A DNA stretch of 64,000 nucleotides from Moesziomyces globuligerus (Eukaryota; Basidiomycota; Ustilaginomycetes; Ustilaginales; Ustilaginaceae). Position 1 is the stretch's first letter. Each line of letters begins with the position of its first letter. Below the pieces are notes generated by a model. The model made no database searches. It was not told the origin of the DNA and saw nothing but the letters and a program-made list of their open reading frames with translations. The stretch lies in contig JARVLF010000017.1 in assembly GCA_030849465.1 (NCBI GenBank), positions 310,001-374,000 on the forward strand. The letters run 5' to 3'. The position numbers were made by a program, and so were the translations under genes. Shown piece after piece: positions 31,606-43,779 of the stretch.

Positions 31606-32238
31606 GCTAGGCAGCTGTGATTCCGCGGGCGAGTTCTGCGAGCTGCTTGTTCACTGCGCCATTCTCGAAGCGACTCGGGGCTTCGATGGGAGACCCGAGG
31701 TTCGGAACTAGGTTGCTGAGTCGCGAAGCTGTTGGTCGCACACGAAACCATGGCGAGTCCAAGTTCGAGCAACCAGGGTCCACAAGCATAGGAAGCCGGC
31801 AGTGACGCGATCGGCGATACCGTTCAGCGGCTATACACGCACAGTAAACCAGGATCATCTCGAGGTTTAACAGCTTTGAGGGTTTTCCCCTAAAATCCGA
31901 GACGGTTTCTCGGAGCTGAGTCTTCTTCCGCCACCGACGAGTCGCCATGGGGGTGGCGTGCTCGACAGAGCCGTGCGCCGATCAGCCAAAATTGGGCTTT
32001 TTCGAGGAACGCCATGGAGCGTCGGTGGTCCTTGCGCGTGGCGGCTGAGGCGCCCGGCACTGGAGAGGTCGCCGGCTGAAGTGTTATTCATGATTCCCAC
32101 TGCGGGCGGCATCTGCGAATGCGCATCTGAACGCACGTTGTTGATGCCGTCAATCTATATAGTTCTCCACCTTCCCCTCGTCCACCACGCAAGTTCACCC
32201 ACCTTTCCAACCTTCTTAAACTTCATACATTCGTCACA
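31606..32238. other. Head-to-head intergenic region, AN1 protein / thioredoxin
   Basis: 633 bp between divergent starts. No supported gene. It includes a TATA element for the thioredoxin gene near 32156. Confidence 0.55.
32156..32161 (+). promoter_or_regulatory. TATA box of the thioredoxin gene
   Basis: TATATA 78 nt upstream of the thioredoxin ATG, followed by a CT-rich leader. Confidence 0.5.
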
Positions 32239-32832
32239 ATGGTTGTCAAGGCTATCGAGTCCTACGACGAGTTCAAGAGCCTCGTAAGTGCCGGTGCTGG
32301 AGCTTCAGCTCTTCTGACTACGCTGTGCTATCTCGTGGATAACAACCGCTGACCTTTTGCGTTTCAACGCTCGCTTTCTTCACTCGTCGTGCACTGCAGA
32401 TCGACGGCGATAAGCCCATCGTCATCGACTTCTGGGCTACGTGGTGCGGTCCCTGCAGGGTGATCGGCCCCATCTTCGAGAAGATCTCGGACACGCCCGC
32501 TGGCGAGAAGCTCGGCTTCTACAAGGTCGACGTCGACACCCAGGAGAAGATTGCTGCCGAGGTCGGCATCCAGGCCATGCCCACCTTTGTGTTCTTCCAC
32601 AAGGGCCAGGCTATCGAGAAGGTTGTCGGTGCCAACCCCGGTGCTCTCCAGGTAAGTACTCTTGCGTCACTTGCGTGATCCGCGCAGATTGCTCCAGCGC
32701 ACTCCAATGGGAGGCGCGGGTCTCTGCAATCGAAACACTGCCGTCGCTACTAAAGATGTACTGACACCATACTATCGCTTAAACCCGATCCAATCACAGG
32801 CTGGCATCACCAAGGTCGCCGAGTCCCTTTAA
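32239..32832 (+). CDS. TRX1: Thioredoxin
   Basis: Three exons, 32239-32283, 32400-32651 and 32800-32832, all in phase 0, encode 109 residues. Introns are 116 and 148 nt with GTAAGT donors and CAG acceptors. The redox motif is intact (FWATWCGPCRVIGP, residues about 27-40), as are the cis-proline segment QAMPTFVFFHKGQ and the ending AGITKVAESL. The protein has the usual length for cytosolic thioredoxin and no targeting peptide. It reduces disulfides in ribonucleotide reductase, peroxiredoxins and methionine sulfoxide reductases, using NADPH via thioredoxin reductase. The first exon codes only 15 residues, so a single-exon reading would miss both ends. Confidence 0.96.
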
Positions 32833-34525
32833 GCACGAGCTGCCTCTCCTAATTGATGGATATGTTGGCCGCTGCTTGAATCCGTCATGTGCGAATATCA
32901 GCTGTGCTGCGCCGAAATATCGTCCGTGTGCTCCTCATGAGTTTCGGTTTGCACAAGTCGAGCGTGCTCGCTGCGGGCCTCAAGAACAGAGATGACCCCG
33001 ATTCTCAGACCAGCGTAGTACGATCGATCCGTGCCTGGGTGACTCCCGTTGCCTACCTGGCTGTCTGTCATCATTCAGTCGTGTCCTATGTTGGAGACAT
33101 GACGCTCAAGACACACCGCTACGGCTTCGTAGGAAGTAGCGCAGCAGCAGCGGGGTGTGCGGAAACGTGCCCACTGGTGGGACCCGAATGATCGGGATCA
33201 GGCAAATGACTTGATCAATCGGCGATATTGATTGATCTCGTACGACTTGGATAGGTCCGGCTAGCGGAAGCAGAGGTCGCGGAGTTGCCGGGACTTGCGA
33301 CTCGTCCGGCCACGGCTGGTACGAAAAATCCGCATTTTTCACGCGGGGTTCCTCCACATGCAGCCTCATGCTAGGCCGGCCCTCTCGTGACCTCGACCGG
33401 GTTTGCGTATCGAGAGGTCAAAGCCCACTTCCCTGTGGATCTGACGTCGGCGTCGACCTCGGCTGCGCAGGCCTGAGGAAACAGCATAAGGTGCGTGCCG
33501 GATCCAACGGCCTAGACGGCCTCCGCCGAACCCTCTGGGCCGCTTATGAACGCCAACGCATGCTCGCTGCCCCAGCTCCTCTTCGCAAAAAAAGGAGGGC
33601 GATAAGTTCTTCGGCGGCGTTACCCCGCCTTGGCCTTCCATGACGCATCGCTCGAATCCAGTGCGGCACGCAAGCAACAAGGTGTTGAGACCCTTCAGCC
33701 GAATCGCCGACAGAAGCGATACAGTATTGAACGGTGGGAGGCGCAGGATGGAGACCTTTCGATCCGAGCAACGGGCAGGAAGAGGTGGATGCCAGTCCTG
33801 CAGCTTCGCGGGCCGAAGGCAGGAAGTACAGTATCAGCTGCCCATCTCGATTGTTGCGGCTGGACTTTCAACCTTGGAATCAGTGCTGAGAGGTGGATGG
33901 AGGGATGCCACGCTCGGGAGAAGGCGCCACTGGTGGAAGCGGACCAGCAGTCGATCCGAAGGGACATTATTTCCACTTGACCCGTCCAGCAATTCAAGCT
34001 GCAAGAGCGGTGTGCGGCGGTAAGGTACAGCAGGCGGGTGGAGGTTAGGCCGACAATTTGTCGACGTGCCCGTGCGGCAGCCTCCGCTCTCTGCGTTTAG
34101 GTGCATCAGCAGAGGCTTGGCTGGCTAGCGCATTTCACGTTCTGCTTCAGGCGTCCGTCAGTTGCCGAGTGCGACGTGAGAACCGGCTTGGAAGCACTTT
34201 GGCCGCCGAGCCTGCGCTCCTCGCCCGGTTCCAAGCCGGAAGCTAGCTGACAGCCACTTTCTCCACACTCGCGCGCACCACCCGAGCCGCATCGCGCACA
34301 CACTCGCTCGCTCTCGCTCTGGCTCTGGCATCCTCGATCGGGGCATTCCTGCACGAGGGCCCGCCAAGAGTATATAGACATTGACTTCGATGAGCCTCGC
34401 ACGTCGCATCCGCCTTCCTACAACACTTCGGTACCACAATCCCTACCGGCCTCTGACACCTTTCATTCAACCTCCCCGCATCTTCAGGATATTTCATCCC
34501 GCATCCACCGAAATTTCTGACCATC
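32833..34525. other. Gene-free region upstream of malate synthase
   Basis: About 1.7 kb, with no supported gene; frames such as 33640-34023 are Arg/Ser-rich without domains. The distal part carries the malate synthase promoter, with a TATA element at 34371 and a CT-rich leader. Its length would allow carbon-source control elements, but I could not pin any down. Confidence 0.5.
34371..34376 (+). promoter_or_regulatory. TATA box of malate synthase
   Basis: TATATA 155 nt upstream of the ATG at 34526, with a C-rich, A/T-poor leader between. Confidence 0.5.
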
Positions 34526-35380
34526 ATGTCCGTCGAAGGCGTTCGCGTGCTCGGTATGTATTAACCTGTCGGGCTCCTTTAGCCGCTGTCGTTGCTTGTG
34601 CGCTCGCAAATTCTGACTTTATCTTTGCCCGTCCTGTCTCGATTGTCCCACCATGCAGGCAAAATCGAGGGTGACCAGGCATCCATCCTCACCCCCGAGG
34701 CTCTCAAGTTCCTGGCGGTCCTCCACCGCTCGTTTGACAGCACGCGTCAGTCGCTGCTCAAGGCCCGTCAGCTCCGACAGGCTAGGTTCGACGGCGGTGC
34801 GCTTCCCGACTTCCTGCCCGAGACCGCCCACATCCGAAACAATGCTACATGGCAGTGTGCTCCTCCCGCGCCCGGTCTTCGTGACCGACGTGTCGAGATC
34901 ACCGGTCCCGTCGACCGCAAGATGGTGATCAACGCGCTCAACTCGGGTGCCTACACCTACATGGCCGACTTCGAGGACTCGACCTCCCCCACCTGGGCCA
35001 ACCTGATGGACGGCCAGGTCAACATGCGTTCCGCCATCAACCGCACCATCGACTTCAAGGTGAACAACAAGGAGTACAAGCTCAAGCCTCAGGGCCAGAC
35101 CGCCGTCCTGCTCGTGCGACCTCGTGGATGGCACCTCAACGAGGAGCACATTGTCGTTGACGGCAAGCCCATGTCCGGCTCGCTCGTCGACTTCGGTCTC
35201 TACTTCTTCCACAACGCTCACGAGCTCGTCCGATCCGGCTTTGGCCCTTACTTCTACCTCCCCAAGATGGAGAGCCACCTGGAGGCTCGCCTTTGGAACG
35301 ACGTCTTCAACCTCTCGCAGGACTACATCAAGATGCCCCGCGGCACCATTCGCGGCACCGTGCTCATCGAGACCATCACT

Positions 35381-35415
<35 letters not shown>

Positions 35416-36226
35416 CCGCCAGCACTCGTCGGGCCTCAACTGCGGTCGATGGGACTACATCTTCTCGTTCATCAAGCGCCAGCGCTACAACTCGGGCTCC
35501 ATCCTCCCCGACCGCTCGGCTGTGACCATGACCGTGCCCTTCATGCAGGCCTACGTCAACCTGCTCATCCAGACCTGCCACAAGCGTGGTGTCGCCGCCA
35601 TCGGTGGCATGGCTGCACAGATCCCCATCAAGGACAACCCGCAGGCCAACGATGCTGCTATGGAGAAGGTGCGCGCCGACAAGCTCCGCGAGGCGCAGGC
35701 CGGCCACGACGGCACCTGGGTGGCGCACCCTGCCCTCGTCAAGATCGCGCTCGAGATCTTTGACAAGCACATGCTCGGCCCCAACCAGTACCACGTGCGC
35801 CGCGAGGAGGTCAAGGTCTCTGCGCTTGACCTGCTCAACTCGAACGTTCCCGGCCAGATCACCGAGGCTGGTGTGCGCGCGAACGTCGCGGCGCTGCTCG
35901 TCTACTGTGCCAACTGGCTCAACGGTCTCGGGTGTGTGCCCGTCGCCAACATGATGGAGGACGCCGCCACGGGTGAGATCTCGCGTCTCGGCCTCTGGTC
36001 GTGGGTGCACCACAAGCAGAAGACCGCCGAGGGCAACGCCATCACGCCCGAGTACGTCGACCGCATCCTCAACGAGGAGGCCGCCAAGGTGTCCAAGATC
36101 GGCGCGAGCGTCGAGAAGGCCAAGCGCTACATTGCCGACCAGATGCGCGCTCCCGCACCGGATGAGTTCCTCACCAGCGCCCTCTACTCGCACCTTCCCC
36201 ACCAGCACGCCCCCGCTCGCATCTAA
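34526..36226 (+). CDS. MLS1: Malate synthase (glyoxylate cycle)
   Basis: Exon 1 (34526-34553) codes [10 protein letters not shown] across a 105-nt intron (34554-34658) into exon 2 (34659-36226), giving 531 residues. The malate synthase signature [16 protein letters not shown] is near residues 262-278, preceded by [19 protein letters not shown]. The substrate-binding [17 protein letters not shown] and the C-terminal [13 protein letters not shown] are also present. The enzyme condenses glyoxylate with acetyl-CoA to malate for growth on C2 compounds and fatty acids. The C-terminal tripeptide is ARI, a weak match to the peroxisomal PTS1 (SKL type), so its compartment is not settled. No frameshift or missing residue seen. 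Confidence 0.96.
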
Positions 36227-39156
36227 GCGACCCGACGAGGGTGTCGCGATCGAGCTGCACTCTGCACCTCCATTCCGACACCATCATTTCGATCTTGTCT
36301 CTTGTAATGTACGCACCGCAACGCTTTTTTCGACTTCCTGATGCTCCGCCTCCTATGCTTGCCGTGTTTTTGCTTGCTTGCTTGCTTATGATAGAAGAAG
36401 TGTAGGTAAACGTCAATATACTGCTGCTGCTGCTGCTATAAACCTCGAGAGAATTTTAGACTGTGAGATCCCAAAGACTGGGGTGTGGTGAAGCCCCACT
36501 TGCTCGCGTGTTGCGACATGCATGAGCGGTCTAGACTCTGTGGAAATGCCACGTTTTCCGGCACTGCACTGTAGCTGCCCTCCACCGCGATGGCAAGATT
36601 GTGTCCAGACTCAGCCCCGCACACACGGAAAGGACAACGCATGAAAACGTGGATGCCAACGAGTCAGGGCGGCATCTCGAGCCGGGCCAGTCGGCCCACA
36701 CCAGCAAGCGATAAACTAGTAGCTAGACTCAATCGCCCAGCCTTGAAGAAGGGCAAGTCGCTGTGGTACAGCCTCAGCAAATGCCGTCGTTAGTCGGACC
36801 TTGCTGTTTTGTCGAGCTTGGGAGTGTGTGACACGGCAACCTCCGTTGCTGAAGGTCCTGATTCGTAGCGTGGACTTCGTCTTGCTGGTTCTTCCCTCCT
36901 GATCATCACAATCACAGACCAACATCGTCCTCCGAGAGAGACCCAAAGTACCAAATCCAACTCGCATCCCAATCCACTCAAAGACCTGCTATCTCCGAAA
37001 GGGAGCCTTTTGCATCGCTTACAACCCTCAAGAGCGCTTGACTGAAGCGAGCACATTACAGCAACCGTCGTCAGAATCATCAAGCTCGTCCCCTCGTTCT
37101 ACTGATCGAGGGCCGCACCAACGGGAGAACGACTACAGAGTCTGCTTTTCCGTGAGACCTAACGTGAGTACAACTCTTGCCCAGAGCAAGCACGCAGAGT
37201 CTGCTCAGATAACCGAGTACAGTACGAAATGCCGTACAGCGCAACGCTCGGCTGGCTCATGGGAAGGTGGGCGAGTAGAGGCAGGAGAGGTTCGTCTAGC
37301 TCTAGGCAAGCATGCCGGAGCTTGGTGGCATCGGGACAGACCCGAGTGGGGATCGGAGATGGTAGAAATCGGGTTCTGAACGTGCGGGGCCTAGCAGAAC
37401 GCGGAGATACACGGCGCATCAAAGCACGCGCTGGCAGCTCTTTCGTGCAACGGTGCAGAAGCGAAGTGGATTGCGGCGCAACGGACACTGACGCTGATCT
37501 CTCGCTTGCGCTCGGCCCCCTGTTGCCGCTTCTTCCGGTCGCGATGCAGTGTTCGGCAACGCCAGACACGACGAGCCGCCCTGTCGAGACATCCGAGCCC
37601 GACACAACAAAAGGTAAGAATGGACACCATGTCAAGATGTGGACAGGGCTTCGTCGCAGGCGATCTCAGGGTCGGAGCCGAAGGCTGCAGGTGAAGGGTT
37701 GCCTCGGCTTGCGTCCGGCCACGTTTTCCTAAGGCTCGTTTTTCCCGTAAAGGTGCAGAATGCTGATCGGTGCGATCGGTGCGATGGCGCGGTGACACTG
37801 AAATCGAATCGAATTCCTAGGCCGCACTCAGCCAACTCCGCAACAATAGGCTACCGTTCGCTCTTCGCTAGCGGATCTGTAACCTGCCAGGCACACATCT
37901 CAGGTAACCACACCTGAAAAAGCGTATCCGCGGCCTCTCTGAAGAGCCAACGTCTCGCCGCCACAATATCTGATCGAGGTAAGTGCGCCATTGGTTGGAC
38001 AAGAGGTGTAGTCGGCGCTCCAAGCGACGCTGTTGCTAGCGCTGCGGGTCAAACCGAGGCACTGGAGTGCGCTGTGCGCTGCCGGGGCGTCTTTGTTCGG
38101 AGGCCGAAGAGGATTCGAATTCTTTTTTACGGCGCGGGCGGGCGGGCGTCAGCAGGCAGAGGTTCCTGGGCAAGGACGCGTTGGCGTTGGCGTGCCTATC
38201 CGATCCGCCGTTGACATCGCTGACCCTGGGCTCTCTGCATTTTTCGGGTTTTCCCCTTTCCTTGGTCATCCTCTCGCGTTCTGCCGGACGCGTGTGCTCT
38301 GCTGCCGGACGCAAAATCCGACCGCGGCCATCGGTGGGTGAAATGCGGTGCTGCTTGCTCTGCTGCTGCTGCTCCGCCCATGCCTCGATGCGACACACTG
38401 GCTCTGCGCTCGTGTCGGCTCGTCTGCTGCTGTGATCCGCTGCATGCCCGGACCTTGTCCGATCCCGTCTGCTCGTCTGGCTCCATCGGACCCCTCCGCC
38501 CTTTGGCTTCTCCTTTGCACTCGTCCTGGCTTGGCTCGCTCACCTTTCCGGCCTCTCCGCTGCCCTCTGCTCTTCTCTGCCCTTGGCACCGTCGCTGCCT
38601 GTGTCGCCCCACCGCCGCTTCGCCCCACGTCCTCGACCCTCAACAACCGACCTTTTCTCGACTGCGCTCGCCTGTGGGCCATCCTTTTTTTTCGCCTGAC
38701 CGTCGCGCTCGTCGCTCTCACATCGCCTCTTCTCCTTTCCCATCACCATCAACCACATCGTCGATACGGTCGCCGTCTTCCCATTCGTCGCTGCGCTCCT
38801 ACGCGCATGCTAGAGGAGGCTCAAGTCTCTTCGTAGCCCCTTCTTTTTCTTCATCCAGCTGCATTCCAGCTTGCATCTTCGCCCCGCCGACTGTTTCCAC
38901 TCACCCAGCTGTGTCCACCTCCTTCGCCTGCATCCTCCTTCTGCACGCCCGTCTTGATTCGCAACCAGCCAGCAGTCGACCTTTCCATCTTCGTCCTTCG
39001 ATTCTGGCCTCCATCCGCGTCAACTTCGCTCGCTTCTTTCCTCACCAGGAATACACCAGCTCAGGGTCTTTCACCGACGATACTCCGGTTCCTGGACTCG
39101 CATTCATCGAGTCCTAGAACTAGCTCGGAGTGTCCTAATCTCTGTCATCATTTCAG
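36227..39156. other. Long region 5' of the histidine kinase, with pyrimidine-rich leader
   Basis: 2.9 kb without a confidently placed gene. It starts with the malate synthase 3' flank, including short GCTT (36370-36387) and CTG (36421-36435) repeats. From about 38330 to 39150 it is strongly pyrimidine-rich, like a long fungal leader. Good donor-like sites occur at 37164 (GTGAGT), 37614 (GTAAGA) and 37979 (GTAAGT). At 39151-39156 there is TTTCAG after CTAAT, a plausible acceptor. At least one upstream exon of the kinase should lie here. The 38338-39117 frame starts with GTG and has no domain. Confidence 0.5.
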
Positions 39157-42100
39157 ACCACCTAGCTCGGCAGGACCCTCTTCAGCCCCCTCCATCACGC
39201 AAGCGACCCGCAACCGAGCAAGACGCTGATACTTCAGCCCAATCGCACACCGACAAAGAGTTCAGCGCCGCCCTCCCGGCAGCCACGGCCGCTGCCCCTC
39301 CCGTCCCCAAGAGGACGCGATTCGAGAGCAACGGCGGTGGAACCCCTCCCGCCATCACAAACGCACCGCTTCCCATCAATCCGGACACCGTTCCCATCCC
39401 CCCTCACTACATCCCGTTGCCCCCCACCAAGGCCGTCTCCACCCCCAGAGCACCCCAGCCCGTTCGCTCCACCAGCAGCTTTGGGTCCCTCAACCCCTCC
39501 GGCTTCGGCGCCATCACCAGCAGCCCCAACTCACCTTCCAACTCTAGCTCCAACGCTGCTTCCCGCAGATCTTACACATCTGCGCACGACCCTCGTTCTC
39601 CTCCCGCAAACCTCGTTCCTTTTACAGGCGGCTCATCGTCCTACTTCACCGATTCCTCCGCCAGGATGTTCGATCTAGATGAGTCTGTCAGGGCGCTCTA
39701 CTTTGCGCCCACACCCATCGTTGTGCTGGATCACAACAGAAGGATCCGCATGATGAACCGTCCCTGCGAAAGCATCTTTCTCTTGACCGGCGTCACCTGC
39801 ATGGGCCAGGTCATGGACAAGCTCATCGTCGAAAAGCACCGCGCCGACTACACCACCGCACTCAACGAAGCTGCCCAGGTCCGAGCCACCGCCGCCTGGG
39901 CTCCCCCCGTCCTCACCCGCCTCACCTTCCTCCGCGACGATCAGGAGATGTTCACCGCCGACATGAACATCTCCGCGTGGCATCCTACCGACGAAGTCTT
40001 CTCCGAGACCTTCAACAATCACTTCGCTCGTTCCTTGTCCTCGGACTCGGAGGCCGCGGCCGAACCTGCTCCCCCGCAACGCACCGATTCAATGGAATCG
40101 CGTGGCGCCTCCCTCCCGCACGAGTCCTACTTTACCATCAGCATCAGCCCCACTCGCCTCGCAGAGAGGCGCATGAGTCCCGCCGAGGCTACGGCGAGCA
40201 AGGCTGAAGAGCTCAAGGAAGGCGTCTTCCATACCATCGAGACCGCCATCATGGCGCTTTCCGCCGACGGCTCCACCGTCATCCGCAACCGTGCTTGTGA
40301 CGAGATGCTTCAGATGTTCCAGAAGAAGAACCCCCAGGACAAACCGAAGGAGACGAAAGACGCGGAGAAGAAGCCCGCACCCGACGGCCTCGAAGTCGAC
40401 CTTTCCTGGCTCTCGGATGTCATGGACTGCTACACAGAAGACTTCAGCGAGCCCTTCCCTGAGCAGAATTGGCCCATCTACCGTGCAGCCATCCTTGGCC
40501 AACTCACCAAGCCCGTCAAGGTCGGCTGCGTTGCCACCGACACTGGCGCCAAGCGTATCTATGAGATCACAGCCAAGCCCGTGCGAGGTGCTGGTGGATT
40601 CGGCAAGCACATTGGCGGTGTCATCACTCTCGTCGACGTCACCGACAGCGACACACAACGCCGACGCGAGGTCGAAAAGAAGGGTGAGGAATACTTCCGC
40701 ACCATCTGTGACAGCATGCCTCAAATGCTTTGGACCACGCGCCCGGATGGCCACCACGATTGGTACAACGAGGGCTGGTACCGCTACACCGGCCTCGATC
40801 CTAACGACTCGTCGGGCGTCGGATGGCAGCGAGTCTTCCACGAGGACGACATGGTTGAAACCAACAAGCGCTGGTCTCACTCGCTGCGCACAGGCGACCC
40901 TTACCAAACGATGTATCGGTGCCGAAGGTACGACGGACTGTACAAGTGGATGCTGGGTCGTGCTCTTCCTCTCCGCGACCCAGACACCGGCAAGATCATC
41001 AAGTGGTACGGCAGTTGCACTGACTGCGACAACGAGGTCAAGGCGCTCGAAGCATCGCGCAAGTCTCAGGCCCAGCTCACCAGCGTCATCAACCACGCAC
41101 ACGTCACCATCTGGGCCATCGACCGCGATGCCGTCATCACCATCGCAGAGGGGCCCGGCGTCCGTTCGCTCCGCCTCGCTCCTGGCACGCCCAACGGCTC
41201 CGATGGGGATGGCTCCGGCTCTGGCAACTCCATGTCCGGATCCCTCTCCACGGGTGGAGGCATGAACACGCGCAGCGAAGACATAAAGGACGGCGAATCG
41301 CAAACCAACAGTCAGAGCGCTATCAGCGGTCAGGGCAAGCGCTCCAACCAGCGCAGCATGATCGGACGCAGCCTCTTTGAGGTGTGGGACTCTCCAGGCA
41401 TTCGCGAGGCTATCAGCCGTGCGCTCACTGGCGAATCCGTGGTTCAGGAGATGGAGATCGAGGGCCGCTGGTTCCGCACACAGTACACACCGCAGCGCGA
41501 AGAGTCGTACGAGCACGATGCCAACGAAGGACCCATCATTGGTGTCGTCGGTGCATCCGTTGACATTACGGATCGCAGGCGCGCGGAGCTCAAGCTCGAA
41601 GAGTCGATGCACGAGAGGTCGCGTGCCCTCGCTGCTGAGACCGCAGCAAAGGAGGCGAGCCGCATCAAGTCCGAGTTCCTCGCCAACATGAGCCACGAGA
41701 TCCGGACGCCGATTGCCGGTGTCATTGGACTGTCGGAACTGCTCTGCGATACTCAACTGACTAAGGAACAGCGCGACTTTGCCGAGAACATCCAACGATC
41801 CGCCGACGCCCTGCTCACCGTGATCAACGACATTCTCGACTTCGAGAAGCTGGAGCTCGGCAAGATGGACCTCGAGAAGACGGCTTTCAACCTCAACGTG
41901 GTGATCATGGACACGCAAAAGATGCTTTCGTTCGCCACCCAGAAGAAGGGCCTGGAGTTCCGCAACGAGTGCCAGCTCAACTACACTGGCCAGATCACCG
42001 GCGACGCTGGCAGATTGCGGCAGGTGCTGACCAACCTGCTGACCAACGCCATCAAGTTCACAGCCACGGGTGCCATCACACTTCGGGTGATCGAGACGTA

Positions 42101-43574
42101 CGAGGACTCCAAGAGCCTGCACGTACACTTTGAGGTGAGGGACACCGGCTGCGGTATCTCACAGACCACCCTCAAGAAACTGTTCCAGCCCTTCAGCCAA
42201 GCCGACCCCTCCTTCGCACGCCGCTTCGGTGGCACGGGACTCGGGCTGTCGATCTGCAAGAATCTGGTCGATCTCATGGGCGGAACCATCGGTTTGGAGT
42301 CTGTGGAGAACAAAGGCTCCAACGCGTGGTTCAGCATTCCGTTCGAGAAGGTGCGCGCGATCGGGGCCGGAGGCGATTCGTCTCCCGACGAGGACCTCGT
42401 GCCCGAGATCCAAATGGATGAGGCGACTAGCAGCCTCGGTGTCAGTGAAAACCCGCTGCAGCGACCGCGCAAAGATATCTGGATTCTGGTGGCTGAGGAC
42501 AATCTCATCAACGCCCAGATCGCACTCAAGACACTCAAGAAGATGGGCTTCAGCTGCAAGGTCGCCAAGGACGGCCTCGAGGCGGTTGAGGAGGTGGGCA
42601 AGCAGCCGTACGACCTCATCCTCATGGACTGCCACATGCCCAATTGCGATGGGTACGAGGCGACCAAGCGACTGCGGAAGTCGGACAGCGTCGACATCCG
42701 AACCACGCCCATCATCGCCATGACTGCTTCCGCCATTCGCGGGGACCGTGAAAAGTGCCTCGCGGCGGGCATGTCCGACTACCTCTCCAAACCGGTCAAG
42801 AGCGCTGCGCTCGAGTCGACATTGGTCAAGTGGCTCTTCGATCCGTCGACTCGCCAGAGTCTCTCCAAGTATGTGGCGCCGCCAGTGCAGGGCGACTACT
42901 TCGGCGCCAAGAAGGCGGAAGGAGGTCCTCTGGAAGTGATCATTCCGAAGGCTGGTCAGCCTGGATCCCCGCCGCAATTGATCGAGCGCGACTCTACCGA
43001 GACAGTCATGGGCCCTCGCTCGATCCAGTCTGGACGTCGCGGCTCGTTCAACCCGATCGCGGAGCGTGAGGCCGTCGCCTCTGAGATTGCAGCCTCGCCG
43101 TCGCCAGTGCTTGGCTCGGCACCTCAGACGCTTCGATTCGCACCGATGGATCAAATCGCCGGTGCTTCGCTCGAAGCTCTTGGGAGCGAGACGTCGGTGC
43201 CCGCCTCGCGCAACGAGAGCGATGAAGAATCCAACGAGACGCTGGTCAGTGCCAAGGTGTCCAAGACGAGCAAGCGTCGCCTCTTGCGCCACGGCCCCAT
43301 CAAGGTGGTGGCCAACGACCCCATGCCCGCCAAGTGCAAGCCGGCGCCCAAGGTGCTCTCGGCGCCCGAGATGGCGCTCGCCGACAAGCCGCCCATGTTC
43401 ATCCGCCGCTCTTCGCGCGAGCAGGGTGGCCTGGGTCGCGACTTGGAAGGCGAGGTGGTCCGCGCCATGGAGGACGGCCCCGAAGGCCCGTCCCTCGGCG
43501 TCTCGATGGAGGAGTCGCTCGAGGACGCCCCTCCCTCACCAGAAGATTCAGGCTCCATTCACGTCCGCGCATAG
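39157..43574 (+). CDS. Hybrid histidine kinase with PAS domains and receiver (5' end unresolved)
   Basis: The coding frame is open and protein-like back to the acceptor at 39156 (QPPPSRKRPATEQDADTS, VPKRTRFESNGGG). No in-frame ATG exists between 38958 and that point, so the first exon is upstream. Order: disordered N-terminus; PAS-like segments (ALYFAPTPIVVLDHNRRIRM; YFRTICDSMPQMLWTTRPDG with WYRYTGL); a third PAS-like region before the kinase; H box EFLANMSHEIRTPIAGVIG with phospho-His codon at 41694-41696; N, G1 and G2 boxes (LRQVLTNLLTNAIKF, DTGCGIS, GGTGLGLSI); receiver with phospho-Asp codon at 42627-42629 (LILMDCHMP) and the Lys of LSKPVK. No membrane span. Layout resembles cytosolic PAS-type stress kinases (Mak1-like) feeding a Ypd1 phosphorelay. 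Confidence 0.92.
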
Positions 43575-43779
43575 ACGATCCTCTGCCTCTCTCCCTCTTT
43601 CCCTCTTTCTTTCTCCCCCCTCTCTACGTTATTCATCGGTCTCTCTCTTCACGTTTGTAAGGTTACGGGTCTTGATCTGCCCGAGCATTCCGGCAATTTG
43701 GAATTGTATTGAAGTTGCACATTTCGCCTACGTGTGTGTTGGCGCCGAGAGATGAACGGCGATGGGGAGGCGGGCGAGG

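Noticed and set aside
34619..36208. 529-residue open frame antisense to malate synthase
   Set aside because: Shadow of a strongly codon-biased gene. The sense product is full length with the family signature.
36224..36320. Stop-codon readthrough of malate synthase to a longer targeting tail
   Set aside because: The stop is TAA followed by GCG, not the leaky TGA-CTA context, and the extension ends in CLL, which is not a PTS1.
36370..36387. GCTT repeats as a possible mobile-element footprint
   Set aside because: Only four to five units with no target-site duplication; a plain microsatellite.
38338..39117. 259-residue plus-strand frame before the histidine kinase
   Set aside because: Opens with GTG, not ATG, and consists of Ser/Pro/Cys/Arg from pyrimidine-rich DNA. 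More likely leader sequence.
40089..42128. 679-residue open frame antisense to the histidine kinase
   Set aside because: The plus-strand kinase has all catalytic motifs. The antisense frame is open because GC-rich third positions remove stops; its composition is Leu/Val/Arg-rich with no domain.
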